A DNA stretch of 64,000 nt from Manihot esculenta (Eukaryota > Streptophyta > Magnoliopsida > Malpighiales > Euphorbiaceae). This document shows, piece by piece, positions 41,664-53,413 of the stretch. The translations under genes and the position numbers were made by a program. The notes beneath the pieces were generated by a model. That model saw only the letters and a program-made list of their open reading frames with translations, did not search any database and had not been told where the DNA came from. Where the stretch lies: positions 5,326,058 to 5,390,057 of the forward strand of contig NC_035168.2 in the NCBI RefSeq assembly GCF_001659605.2, written 5' to 3'. Every line of letters begins with the position of its first letter. Position 1 is the stretch's first letter.

Positions 41664-42416
41664 TTAAAATAAATATACAAAGTCGCAACGAAGAAATAGA
41701 ATAGCCGGACAAAGCACTATACCCGTGTCCTGGATATCCCTAAGGTTGGACGCAAACATACACTTCTCGACATCATACTTCCTCTCAACGGAAGTCAGTC
41801 GAAGCAGCCCAACCTGCTCAATAAGACTCAATTCGGGCAGATCGTTACAGCCCGGAAAGATCTCCCCCCAACTTAGGTCCACATCCCATGATCGGCAGGA
41901 CCCTAGTTTCAGCTCCGCCACAAGGAAATTCTCTATCCACCCCTTTATAGAATCCTTGTAGCCCGTAAGAAGAGATAGCCCATTGCGGGGGGAAAAATAA
42001 TAGAAGTTCTGCTTTGCCCTAACCAGGCGGAAAAAAGTAACAAACAGACAGGCCGTAGGTGTGAAGCCCCAACACAGACAGATAGACTCGAAACAGGACA
42101 TGAATAAAATAGAATTTGGGGATAACATTCGAGGAGTTACCCCAAAGTATTCAAAGACCTCAACAAAGAAAGGGGAAAAAGGAAACGGTAGACCAAATTC
42201 TCTCTGCTTTAGGAAAAACACTATGCTACGACCCTCTTGAGGATCCACTAAACCAGGAGGGGGAGGGTAGGGAAGAACTATCCTCTCATTTGGACGAGGT
42301 GCTCGAATAAAATACAACGGAGTGTCTAGAAGCCTCCGGGAGATGTAATCAGTTATATTGGAAGACGTAATACGCGACTCAAGGTTAACAACATCAGGAA
42401 GCTTTGAACTTGCCAT
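41664..42416 (-). CDS. Antisense ORF of Tat element, Transposase_28-like (putative gypsy-type) domain
   Basis: A minus-strand frame between pol and the 3' LTR, opposite to gag-pol. I start at MASSKLPDVV (ATG at 42414-42416); the open frame extends upstream to 42542 without similarity. The middle (EFGLPFPFSPFFVEVFEYFG, then LSPNSILFMSCFESIC and FVTFFRLVRA) resembles the plant family annotated as putative gypsy-type transposon protein (Pfam Transposase_28). Antisense ORFs at this position are known in Tat elements such as maize Grande. Function is unknown. The frame is 250 codons and intact here; the family link rests on my recognition of the pattern, not a search. Confidence 0.68.
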   Translation of the reverse strand: MASSKLPDVVNLESRITSSNITDYISRRLLDTPLYFIRAPRPNERIVLPYPPPPGLVDPQEGRSIVFFLKQREFGLPFPFSPFFVEVFEYFGVTPRMLSPNSILFMSCFESICLCWGFTPTACLFVTFFRLVRAKQNFYYFSPRNGLSLLTGYKDSIKGWIENFLVAELKLGSCRSWDVDLSWGEIFPGCNDLPELSLIEQVGLLRLTSVERKYDVEKCMFASNLRDIQDTGIVLCPAILFLRCDFVYLF

Positions 42417-42849
42417 TGGAGAACAAGGGAGCGTACCTGAGAACACAATAAGGTGAAAAACGCAAAGGGAGTCGCAGGAAGGCAGAGAGCAGAAGAGAGC
42501 TAATTTCTTCAGAAGACAGAAGGAATTCGAAATGAAAGGCAATGATGAGACGGAACGTTGATCTGAACAGTTTTGTCTTGGAGCGGCGCGATCATTAATT
42601 GCTCTCGAAGTTTACCCTCTCAACGGTTAAGCAATAACCGGAGAGAAGGTAAAGGGGCAAAAGAATGATCGATTGGGCTTGTCTACATCTATCAAGGGCC
42701 AGGTCCACAATGATAGCCCATCACTTAAAGGCCCAGGCAAGCCCAACTTGTTCAGACCTGATCTCCAGCCGAGACAACTTAACCCACAAGATTCATCACT
42801 TCACCAAGGTTAGACCTACTCATCACATAGAATATATAAGATTTGACTT

Positions 42850-43205
42850 GTTAAAACAAGGGTACCTCGGATCTATGCTGAGCTGAGAGCTTAGAGTTCA
42901 ACTCATCAGAAGCCGAGCTCATAGGTCGGAACAGTCCAGCTCGGACAACATGACCTGAGAGCCCGGCCAGCTAAAGGAAACCCAGAGCTCATTTTACTAA
43001 GCGAAAGACAGAGCTCTCAGGTCGGCTAGTCTAGCTCGGACAACGCACCTGAGAGCCCGGATGAAGGAGACTCAAAGCTCAATTCATCTAAGTAGAGACC
43101 AAGCTCATAGATCGGTCAGGCAACCCAGTTTGGAAATACGAGAGCCCAGTTGGCTAAATGGATCCGAAGTCCGGCTCACGAGTACAGTTAGTTCAGCTCG
43201 GAAAA
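42850..43205 (+). repeat. Degenerate repeats rich in GAGCTC / AGCTCGGA words
   Basis: Several imperfect units contain AGCTCGGACAAC, ACCTGAGAGCCCGG and GAGCTCATAGGTCGG. They belong to the non-coding 3' region of the Tat element. Period is irregular (about 90-110 bp). Confidence 0.6.
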
Positions 43206-43746
43206 AACAAATTTCAGTTAAAGCTACGAAGAAAAGCAGTTTCAGTACTCCATCCATGGTAGAGAAAGAACAACTCAAGTATGAACGAAAACGAGAACTT
43301 CATTAAAAGAAAAGCACATTACAGCACGTTACAAAGGCCTACACTACGGGACGAAAGACTATCCTTAAAGGATTTACATAGCCACATGCATCATCATCAA
43401 CAATTACATCGTTATCACCTATCCTACTACTTCGGCCTTCGGTTCGGAGAAACTCTCGCAGCTCGATATGTGAGTTTGGCAGAAAGAGCTGCAGAAAGCC
43501 AAGAAGTTAATCCTCATAAGCGTTTCCCATGGATCCTCTGTAGGTCGGCATTCGGTTGCCCAAGTGTGATACGCGTGACAAACTCACATGTCATATGCTG
43601 TGTGTATATCACGCATAAAAAAACATGGGCTTCAGATTACGACCTCAGAAGGATCGCCGGGCTAACATGTGAAGGTACCAGCAGAAGCTTGGCTGAGTGT
43701 AGCAGATCTCAGTTTCGCGTAATACTGGTACTTCACATCAAAGAGA

Positions 43747-44226
43747 CTAATAATACTGGAGCTTCACATCAAAGAAAACAACAAGCCGAGCACTTGAGCC
43801 CCTTCCATTTATATCCAAAGAAGGCAACAACGGGGGAGGTCGGCCAGAAGATCTGGGCAAAATAATTTCAGCAACTTGCCGAATGGTCCCACCCATCAAC
43901 CGCCCTACCAGACGGATCCCCAAAGCAACACTCAAACTCCTTAGAGGTAATACCCACTCCTCTGAAATTTTGAATTGACTCATCTTCGTCTCAGGTACCA
44001 CGAAAGAGTCCCAAAACAGAGATAAGTTAGCGCAATTCTCCGTCGGGATGATAAAAGTAAGATTAAGACAAATTCCTGGGGCAACACAGCAATGTAATAT
44101 CAAGCTCGCCTTCGCCCGCTTGAAGAAGGCACCAAATGGATCCTTCACAGATAAAACAAGAAAATCTCTCTGTTCCAACAAAGTGCCTGGGAATAATAAA
44201 GAGGCGAGGTTGATATATATATCCAA
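43747..44226 (-). CDS. Second antisense ORF of Tat element, unknown
   Basis: A 159-codon minus-strand frame near the 3' LTR. It is hydrophobic in places (ASLILHCCVAPGICLNLTFI) and ends in a low-complexity Pro/Ser-rich tail. I recognise no domain. It may be a remnant of the longer antisense gene or chance; its position between the first antisense ORF and the 3' LTR is the only support. Confidence 0.35.
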   Translation of the reverse strand: MDIYINLASLLFPGTLLEQRDFLVLSVKDPFGAFFKRAKASLILHCCVAPGICLNLTFIIPTENCANLSLFWDSFVVPETKMSQFKISEEWVLPLRSLSVALGIRLVGRLMGGTIRQVAEIILPRSSGRPPPLLPSLDINGRGSSARLVVFFDVKLQYY

Positions 44227-44526
44227 AAGTTTATGTTTTGCAGGACAAGGTAGAGCCGAATTCTCAATTAATGCTGTCAGAATCCTTCAAAGATATTCAT
44301 GAGAAAGGAAAGGAAAGACATGTCCAGATAACAATGACAGGAAAGCAAAAATAACCGGGAACGCGGAGAATAAAGCAAAGTCCGAAAGAGGAAAGAGCAG
44401 ATAGGATTCAGAAACTGCGCAAAGATAAAAAAATGAAAGAGTATTATAAAGACACCTGGACACGAACAGGCGCGGCCATGATGGTTCTTGATATTCACCC
44501 CCTCGGCAGTTGGAGCAATAACTCCC

Positions 44527-44545
44527 GAGAAGGTGAAGGGGCAAT
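44527..44545 (+). other. Polypurine tract before 3' LTR of Tat element
   Basis: GAGAAGGTGAAGGGGCAAT immediately precedes the LTR start TGATGA and is the expected plus-strand priming site. A closely related sequence, GAGAGAAGGTAAAGGGGCAA, occurs internally at 42641-42660 with about 30 bp of similar 5' flank. Confidence 0.82.
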
Positions 44546-45039
44546 TGATGACCGCTGGATTTCTTCACCCCAGAACAGGGGCTTGACCACAGCCAAAGGC
44601 CCATGACACAGAGGCCCACGTACTTGATACCCCCCAACAAGCCTGGCTCATTCCAGCTTCCGGGCCGGGCTCAACCAAGCCTCCTCACTCAGTCCAGCCT
44701 GATCCCTGACCAGCAGACCCCACTCAGGCCCAACGTCCAACCCAACTCTCGGCCCAGCCCGGGGTCCAGAACAGTACTCGCCAGACAGCTTGGCAGATCC
44801 GCTCGAACGTACGCATGAGGAGAATCAGAGGCCGTTACGCATGTAACAGGCAGCTGATACCCTAGTACACCCGAATCTGTATGGCAGAGACGCGTGGCCC
44901 AATCCTGGAGAGACCTTTACACGTCACCAGCAAGCAAGACAATGTATAAAAGAGGAGTCCCCTCCTCAGAAAGTTTTAAGCCTTATTCTGTAACACAAAA
45001 CCCTGAGAAAACCCTATTCTATTGGATCTCAGATCATCA
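44546..45039 (+). repeat. 3' LTR of Tat-type gypsy element
   Basis: 494 bp, identical to the 5' LTR except for two transitions (CAACGTCC, AGCTTGGC). It is followed by the target-site duplication AGCCA. Confidence 0.96.
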
Positions 45040-45044
45040 AGCCA

Positions 45045-45904
45045 AACCCTATTAGTATTTTTTACTTTTATATGATTTTTTTTATAGTCAATAATATTAT
45101 ACAAAGTATATAATATTAAACGAAAATGATAATAATTTAAAAAATATATAAACATGATATTTTTAAAAAAAAATTAAAAATTTTATAGATTTATATTAAT
45201 AATATATATTTTATAAAATAATAATAAAAGAATTCATGTAGTTTTGCTCAAATTTAAATAAGTTATGGTTTAATATAATATTATTTTTTATAATTTGAAA
45301 TATAAAAAATTTAGCATTTCATAGAAGTAGTAAATAATTTTTTATATTATAAAAATGAAATTTTATTATAAAATATTTAAAAAATAATATTTATTATTAA
45401 AAAATATTATATTAAATTAAAATTTATTTAACTTTTAGCAAAAATACAAGAATTTATTTAGTAAAAAAAATTAAATTGGACTTATTTAACTCTTAAGAAA
45501 AAATATAAAAATTGAGTTAGACTCCTTTTTAAAGAAATAATAATAATATTTCAAAAGATAAAGATAATAATATATTTTTATAAATAGTAAAATATTTTTT
45601 CTAATTAATAACAATATTATTAATTTTATTGTATTGTATTGATTTGTATAAAAATATATATATATATTTAAAATATCAATTTTCATTAATTTATTTTTTT
45701 ATGAAATTATTATTTTGTAAAGATATGCATCTCTTTAAGTAAATTTATAATAAAAATATATATTTCTTTAAATTTTAATTTATTAAGCAAATGCATTTTA
45801 TTCTACAATAAATGGCCATAGAAATTCAAATTTTTCCATCCCTAGCTACACATGTTAAAAGCTAATAAAACGATAGGGAACTTAGATCAAGTGCAGACCA
45901 ACAA
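45045..45904. other. AT-rich intergenic DNA, nothing recognised
   Basis: Very AT-rich; no coding frame of interest or repeat structure beyond simple A/T tracts. Confidence 0.5.
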
Positions 45905-46325
45905 AGCAAGTACTATTCGGTTTAAATTAAAAAAATTAATTAAATTAAATTAATTTTAAAATTTAATTTGATTAATTTTTAATTTTAAAAATTTCGGTTA
46001 TTTCGGTTCAGTTCAGTTTTGATCAGAAAAAATTAAAAAAATTAAACTGAACTCAATTAGTGATAATAATATGTTATTTTTAATAATATAGAAAAATTAA
46101 ATTATATTAAAACTAAAAATAAAGTTTAAAAAATAAAAAATTTATTAAAAATTAAAATTGATCAAACCGAATCGAATCGAATTAAATCAAATCAGATCGA
46201 TTTGGTTTGATTTTATTTCTGACTAAAATCAATTCAATTTGATTTTTATAAATATTAAAATTTCAATTTTTGATTTATTCGGTTCGGTTTAATTTTAAAT
46301 CAAACCAATCGAATGCTCAGCCTGA
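45905..46325 (+). repeat. MITE-like AT-rich repeat, copy B
   Basis: Clearest copy of the family. It starts near ATTCGGTTTAAATTAAAAAA and ends near AAATCAAACCAATCGAATGC, with terminal parts that are roughly complementary. The central landmarks (TTTGATCAGAAAAAATTAAA, ATTAGTGATAATAATATG) match copies A and C. Confidence 0.7.
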
Positions 46326-49174
46326 CAGAGGAATGCGTTCGCTATTAGAACGGTAACAGGTAGGGTACTTGACTATATAATCCAATCGAATTTTAATATA
46401 ATAAATTTAAATAGTTAATATAATAAATTTATTTTAAGAAAATATTTTTATTTTAAATATAATATTTAGATTTAGATTTAAATTTATTTATTTTATAAAA
46501 AATATTTTTATATTTTTTAACGTATGAAATACTTAATAAAATTAGTGAACAAAAAATATTTTTATATCAATAAAAAAAATTAAATCATTTTTAAAAAATA
46601 ACTTTATAAAAAAAATAATTTCATGCATTTTCTATACATATAAATTTATTAATATATTTTATTTTTTAAATTGAAATACTAAATAATAAAAAATAAATCA
46701 TTCTATTGAAAAATATTTTTCATAGAATATAATTATATTGTTATTACAATTTAGTGTATGGTTATTTTAAAATTTTGAATATATAATTATAAAATTAAGG
46801 CTTATTTACGAAAAATAAATTATATTTAAAAAATATTTTTCATAAAAAATATTTTATGATGTGAAATATTTTTTATATAAAATATTTTTAATAATATAAT
46901 TTAATTTAATTTAAAAATTAAAATATGTTAACAAATTTATATATATAAAGAGATTTTAATAAATTTTTTAATGTGTTAAAAATAATTTAATTTTTTTATT
47001 ATGATATTCTTTTTTATATTAAATTTTTTTAAATATTTCAAACATTAAAAAATATAAAAAATTATTTTTTATGAAATAAATTAAATTTAAGTAAATTTTG
47101 AATTTTGATTTCAAAACTATTACATATCAAAAAGCGAAAACATGCAATTTTTTTGAAAAATTATTATCTGATTTTGAGATATTAAGAAAGTTATTAATTA
47201 ATTTTTTAATTTTTAAAATATATTTTAAATTTTTTAAAAATTTTAAAAGGTCTACTCTACTAATATAAAATATAAAATGCTCAAAAAATTTAATTAATAA
47301 ATTTTTAATAAAATTAAAGAATTATTTAATAATTTTTTCTGTATAATATTAATTAAATAATAAACACTTAATGTTAAAATTGATTAGTATATTTATTAAT
47401 AATTTTTAAAATACTAAAAATATTTTAATATATTTTTAAATTTGATAAATGAATTAATAAATTTTTTTTGAAATGAAAATTAATAAATTTTAAATACGGT
47501 ATGATTAAATAATACATTTATTTTTTAAAAAAAGTAAAGAAATAAAATAAGAAGATGTTGATTTAGCTACAACTGCCACTTGGCTTCACACTTTTAGTAC
47601 AAACTACATCGGACCTTTGGGCCCCACAAATGAGCTGAGAGGGAATTGTTAGTCTCCACCTGTTCGCACTGGCTCAGCCTGGCGTGGGCCACCTTTACTT
47701 CCATTATATTACCTGCTTAATTATTGTTATACCAAATATATTTTTAGATAAAAATTTTAATTAATTTTTAGATTTATTAAATAAATAAACTTAATATGAA
47801 CTCTGAAGTATTCGCTTTATTAAAATTTATGGGTTGGATTTATTTTTAAATTTATAAATAGGTTAACAAACTGAGTCGTTGAGTGTGTTTATAAATAAAT
47901 TTGTTTTTTTTTTTGAAATTAAAAATTTTATAAGAATTTAATTTAATTAAAATTTGTTAATAAAATTATTATTTAAAACAGAAAATATTAAAATTTTATT
48001 TATTTAATTTAAACAAATTAAAATTGAAAGTGCAAAGATATATTTAGTTAATTTAAACATTTTAAATTTTATTATTTTAAAATAATTTTAATATATTAAT
48101 TTATAATATTATTAAAATTCTAATACTTTTGGAATAAAAATATCAAAATGAAAAATTTTCTAATGAAAGTAAAGCTTTGTAAATAGTAATTTTTCTTATA
48201 TTAAAATAAAATTATAAATAAAATAATTTACATAAAAATTATATATGCTGAAAAAATAGTTATATTTTTTTCAAATTATAAATAACCAAATATAGTTTAT
48301 CACGAAAAATTCATAATTTTAAGTAAAATAAAAATAAAAAACTACTAAATAATAAATTCTTATTATATTCAGATAATTTTTTTACTTGCAATTTATAATA
48401 TAACTAGACTGTAATAATTATTAAAAATTATTTGTTAATAATAATTTTATTAAAATCAACTCAATATATCTTCTTAATTAGTTTTTTAAAATAATTTTAA
48501 TTAAATATAAATTATAATTATAATAATAAAAAACACAATAATTATTCAAAATAAGAATTAAATGATATTTAATTTTACCGATAAAAAGAAAGGTATATAC
48601 ACAACAGGTTTCAGCCTTCTGTTAAATTTTCGTCCTCTTAATTTTAGAGTGAGACTTCATCAAAAGTTTAGATATATACTTCTTATTTTTGAAAAAAAAA
48701 GTTCATAAATAACTGGATTTTTTTGTTTTACTAGTTAAAATTTTTTTATTAAGCTTTTATTTTTTGAAAATATTAAGCTATTTTTTAGAATTTTCTAAAC
48801 CTCTTAAAAATATGAAAAATATTTTTCAAACCACAAATGAAAAGTGGGAAACTTCAAATAATTAAGATAAACAACACAACATATTTTATAATTAAATAAT
48901 TATTGTACTATTTAATATTATATAGACATGTCTATATTTATTTAATTAAATAATTTTATTTGTTGAATCCTTTATAAAATACTACAAGAAATAAAAAATA
49001 ATAAAATTTTGCAGAGAAACAATTTGTAATTCGATAGCTGTTATTTTAGATGCTCAGTGATTTAACTATTTTTTTTATAATTTAATTTATAAATTTTATT
49101 ATTTTTTTATAATTTTTATATAATAAAAATAAAAATATAAAAAAAAATTTAATATTTTATGAATAAGTTTTCGT
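46326..49174. other. AT-rich intergenic DNA; one GC-richer island
   Basis: No gene recognised. A less AT-rich island at about 47545-47705 (including GACCTTTGGGCCCCACAAAT and CTGGCTCAGCCTGGCGTGGG) stands out from its surroundings. It has no convincing frame and could be the edge of an old insertion. Confidence 0.45.
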
Positions 49175-50345
49175 CTGTGGTCCCTTTATAACTTGATACT
49201 ATTGCCTTTTGTTCTTTTTAAACCTAAGTTTTTCTTTTCTCTTTCCATTAAAAACGATATACGTCAATTGACTATCGATGAAAAAGAGAATGTTATTCTC
49301 CCTATTAAGAGTTCCAGATATATTCCGATCGTCACTTATTATTTATGTATGGTGAGGATATTTCTCACATACAATCCAATCAATTTTCAGAATATGCAGA
49401 CCTTTTTTACAGTTTTTTGGCATCATTTAGAGGGGATGTTGTTGTCCCTTGTAAGCTTGATGAGGAGATTGCAGGCCGAATAAATGATGATACTAAAAAA
49501 AATGTCAAGAAACACTAAATATAACGTTGTTACGGGTTTTCCTTCCCGTAAATAGAATGCCTCTAACAACACCTCTGCAAATGTTAATTTGATAGGTAAC
49601 AGTGAAGCGGTTCATCCCGTCAAAGATCGGGATGATCGGCCTGTGTTAGAACTGTCGAGAACTTGGCAATTCTCGGACAGTTAATGTATTGAAGACTTGG
49701 TTACTAGTTACAAGTCGGACATTTTATTTTGATGAAAATAAAAGTTTTTAGTCTCGTATGAAATTTTTTCTTAACTTTTTACATTTTGATAGTTGCTTCT
49801 AGTCAATAGATAAGGATTGGGAGGAGGTCTTTCGTGAATGTGGAAGAGTCATGTGTCTGTTTTTGTGGTTAGCTTTTTTTTAAAATTTTATTGACTTGGT
49901 TATTTCGGAAAGTAATGTTCAATGGAGGTTTGCTAGTTATTATGGGTTTCCAGAATCGTAACGACGACGTCAATCTTGGAATTTTATTCGAACTTTATAT
50001 CGTAGAAGCTCTTTCGTGGCTTTATTCGGAATACTTTAATGATTTATACTCAAGAGATAAAAAAGAAAGAGAAATATCTTTGTCAAATTATCTTACAAGA
50101 GTTTAGACGGGCACTTGAGAAGTATTTTTATCAAATTATCTTATACAGGAATTTGATTTTGAATGATTATAAATTTTTGTTAGACTCTAAAATTGATATT
50201 TCTGTTAGATGGATTCGTCATAATACTATTTTAACTGCTCATATTTTAATTAGAGAATTTATTATGTATAATTGTCCCTCTGTTTGGAATGATATCATTT
50301 TTTGTTTGATAAAATTTTATTAATACAATTAGTAGTTTTACTTAA
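49175..50345 (+). mobile_element. LINE (non-LTR retrotransposon) relic, plus strand, internally deleted
   Basis: Frames in sequence resemble: the N-terminal domain of plant LINE ORF1 proteins (LTYNPINFQNMQTF, about 49370-49410); the start of an endonuclease-like ORF2 (KSDILFLMKIK, about 49710-49745); further endonuclease pieces (a GGGLS-type segment, QWRFASYYGFPE, about 49920-49955, and FNDLYSRDKK, about 50035-50065); then, after a large deletion with no RT, a terminal RNase H-like end (VRWIRHNTILTAHILIREF, about 50197-50255). It ends with TTTATTAATACAAT typical of LINE 3' ends. Stops are frequent. Confidence 0.78.
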
Positions 50346-51574
50346 AAAAAGACAGAAATTTAATAGAAAAAATAAAATTTATATTAATTTTATCACCTTT
50401 ATAATTTTATCAATTTTAGTGTAATTTAAAATATTTGTATTAATTATAATCCATAGGCAAATTTAAAATCAGAATTGGGGTTATTGACGTGGAGTTTGAC
50501 ATATGTACTATATTAATATTTTAATTATGGTTTTGTCTTAAAATCTAATAATTAAAAATCAAATGAGTTCAATTTTTGTCAATTATAATATAATTTTATA
50601 AAATTGATTTAATTATAGCTAATTGATTAATATTAACTTAAATATATCATTTGTTTTTTATACATAGAATGGACCACCTTTAAACTATAGTAATTCGAAT
50701 ACATTAAGAAATACTCTATACAATTTAGTCGATATTAATTTTACTAATTTTGCATTAAATGAATTTAAAAATTATTTTAATTCACTAAAAAGTTGACATT
50801 ACTGCGGGATTAGCTATTCTATCTATAATACAATTTACTTTTAAATATTTTATGATTAAATCTCATATGTCAATTGAGATATAACAGTTGATGATATTAA
50901 TACAAAATGTTAATATTACGTAAATTTTTATTTATATTAATTTTTATAAAATCTATTTGTAAATTTCTAATTTTAGAAAGTAACAAATTTTGTATATTTT
51001 GTAAATAAGCTTTTATGAGTAAGTTTTTTAAAAAATAGAGTGAGAAAAAAATTTTTATTTTTATTATATTAAATAAAATAAATATTTAAAAAATAAAACA
51101 AAATATTAGTAGTTTTTATGGAATAAAGGGTAAAGTAGGAATTTGTCATTTAAACTTGTTATCAAGGAATAAATTACTTGGAAATTGATTTTACTTAGTA
51201 AATCAGCTCGTAACTTTTATTTTGTGCAATAAAATATAAAAATTTTAATTTGGTGTCAAATTAATTTAAGATGGTTTAAAGCTTTGATGACAAACTCAGG
51301 AAGGAAATTAATTGCCACTTTAAAATTTTTTTCATTAAAAATGTTTTTTTTCAACTTTTATATTTTTAGTGTTACTCATTAAAACTTAATTGAGATGTTC
51401 CACACCAATCCAAGCTACCAAGTACATTCAATTTAAAATTGAAAAATTAAGTGAAAATATTAAAGAAAATATCAAATTGAAGAGTATAATAAATAAAATT
51501 CAAGAGTTTAAATTAAACTATAAAATTAATATAATATATAATTATTCTGAATAATGTATAGCTCTTAATGTCAT
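50346..51574. other. AT-rich intergenic DNA, nothing recognised
   Basis: No gene, RNA gene or clear repeat beyond AT-rich tracts. Confidence 0.5.
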
Positions 51575-52140
51575 TGAAAGTGAGCATTCGATCGGTTTAA
51601 TTTAAAGTTAAACTGAATAAATTGAAAATTAAAATTTTAGTATTTATAAAAATCAAATCGAAATGATTTTAAGCAAAAATTAAACTAAATTTTAGTATTT
51701 ATAAAAATCAAATCGAAATGATTTTAAGCAAAAATTAAACTAAATTTTAGTATTTATAAAAATCAAATCGAAATGATTTTAAGCAAAAATTAAACTAAAA
51801 TAAATAAATTTGATTTAGTTTGATTTGATTCGATTTTATCGGTTGAATTTTTTAATAGACTTTTTATTTTTACACTTTATTTTTGATATTCTAAAATCTA
51901 ATTAAATATTTCAATATTAATGGTGATCTAATATATGTATATTATTAAAAATAATATAATATTATCACTAATCGGTTCGGTTTATTATTTTAATTTTTTT
52001 TGATAAAAATCGAATCAAACTGAAATAGTTAAAATTTTTAAAATTAAAAATTAAATCAAATAAAAATAAATAAAAAAACAACCAAATTTTAAAATTAATT
52101 TAAATTACTAATTTTTTAATTTGAACCGAATATCACTCGC
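51575..52140 (-). repeat. MITE-like AT-rich repeat, copy C (reverse) with internal triplication
   Basis: Reverse orientation relative to copies A and B: it begins GAGCATTCGATCGGTTTAAT, contains TATTATCACTAATCGGTTCG and ends near AATTTGAACCGAATATCACT. An internal segment is present three times in tandem with period 55 bp (starts 51636, 51691, 51746). Confidence 0.7.
51632..51800 (-). repeat. Three tandem copies of a 55-bp unit inside MITE-like copy C
   Basis: Units TTTAGTATTTATAAAAATCA ... AGCAAAAATTAAACTAAA are almost identical, showing a recent local expansion. Copies A and B have a single unit. Confidence 0.85.
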
Positions 52141-52980
52141 AATAATCTCAACATTATGTATGAACTTATAGTACTGTAGAAGACCTTATGTTTGTTTTGT
52201 TTTGTATCCATTTCATATTCCATTGTTTGAAATTAGAAAATTCATAAAATTTATTTAAAATGAAAAAAATTATTTTTTAATTTATAATATTTTTATTTAA
52301 AAATTTAATTTATACATAATTTTATAAAAATTATTTAAATTATTTGTTTATAAAATAAATTATATCATACCGTTACATTTATAAAATATGTTATTATTCT
52401 AAATTAATAGTGAATTCATTATTTTACTAAACTGTTATTATTTATAAAATAAAATATATTAATTTTTATGGTAATAATTTGATAATATGATTTTAATTAT
52501 ATAAGCGAGAGCATATTAGAAAAATATTAACTGTAATTTATTATTTTAATTACATTAATATAGTTTAATCGGGTAAAAATAAAGATAAATTTAAGGAAGG
52601 ATGATTTATTTTATTAAAAAAATTAAAATAATAATAAATTTACTTGAAATAAGTGAGTTGAAAAGAATAACAATAATAAACGGTGTAAAAAAATTTACTA
52701 TTTATATATTTAAAAAATTGTTATCGGTTTTTAATTTTAAAAAAATTATTAATTAATTATTTTATTAATTTTAATTATTAAATATTTTATTATTAATTTT
52801 ATAATTTTTAAAAAATTATTAATCAATCTGCTAAATTTTTATAAATTATATTAATTAATTTTTTAATATTAGAAATACTTTAATTTTTTTATAATATTTA
52901 ATCATTAAAATTAATAAAAAAAATATTTTTAATACTTTTTTAAAAATGAAAGAACGGGTTGATAAAACTAAATAGTAAAT
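52141..52980. other. AT-rich intergenic DNA upstream of villin
   Basis: Nothing recognised. Base composition changes sharply near 52980, where the less AT-rich villin 5' region starts. Confidence 0.5.
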
Positions 52981-53413
52981 CTCCGAGGAAGGCTGCATGG
53001 CCGGCGCCCGGTGCCACCGATACCGGATCTTTTTAGGCTTAAGTAACGACTTTGTCCGCGGGGAAGGTCTGTCTGCTTTCTCTATTTCCATTCTCTCTCT
53101 CTGTTCATCATCTCTTTCTCTCTCAAGCCATTACCATACGGTACAGGCAGCCTTTCTCTGTATCTCACAATTACAAATCGCATAAAGGAGCCCAACCCAC
53201 CTCCTCTTTCTAAAGTTATTAGAGAGAGAAGCCCACACCACTGCAATTATTCACTTTTCCTTCTACATTTCTTTTCTTCTTCCCTTTTCTCACTATATCA
53301 TCCTCCTTTCTCTCTTTATCGCCACCTCGTCCTTTCTTATTCCTTTCTCTCTCTCTTCTCCCCACTATTTCGCGTCATACTTAGCGTTGACACTCGCGGA
53401 GAGTGATTTCTGG
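52980..53413 (+). promoter_or_regulatory. Villin promoter proximal region and first 5'-UTR exon
   Basis: A GC-richer start (CCGGCGCCCGGTGCCACCG) is followed by long CT-rich tracts (TTCCATTCTCTCTCTCTG and others up to 53360), typical of plant TATA-less leaders. I see no good TATA box. The leader ends at a donor-like GTATGT at 53414. The transcription start is not determined. Confidence 0.55.

Larger units (their letters stand above)
34144..45039 (+). mobile_element. Young, complete Ty3/gypsy element of Tat type (10.9 kb)
   Basis: Both LTRs are 494 bp (34144-34637, 44546-45039), begin TGATGA and end TCATCA, and differ at only two positions by eye. Target-site duplication AGCCA flanks it (34139-34143, 45040-45044). 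The primer site TGGCGCCGTCTGTGGGAA follows the 5' LTR. Gag-pol encodes gag, protease, RT, RNase H, a second RNase H-like domain and integrase, the arrangement described for the Tat lineage. A 4.2-kb non-pol region before the 3' LTR holds tandem repeats and antisense frames, also a Tat trait. It is far GC-richer than its surroundings. One base appears inserted in pol (38121-38125). Confidence 0.96.

Noticed and set aside
43281..43865. 194-codon plus-strand frame in the Tat 3' region
   Set aside because: No recognisable domain, no homologous frame expected on this strand, and it overlaps the opposite antisense ORF region; probably chance in GC-richer DNA.
49193..49483. 96-codon frame as an independent gene
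   Set aside because: It is a remnant of LINE ORF1; the matching minus-strand relic is broken.
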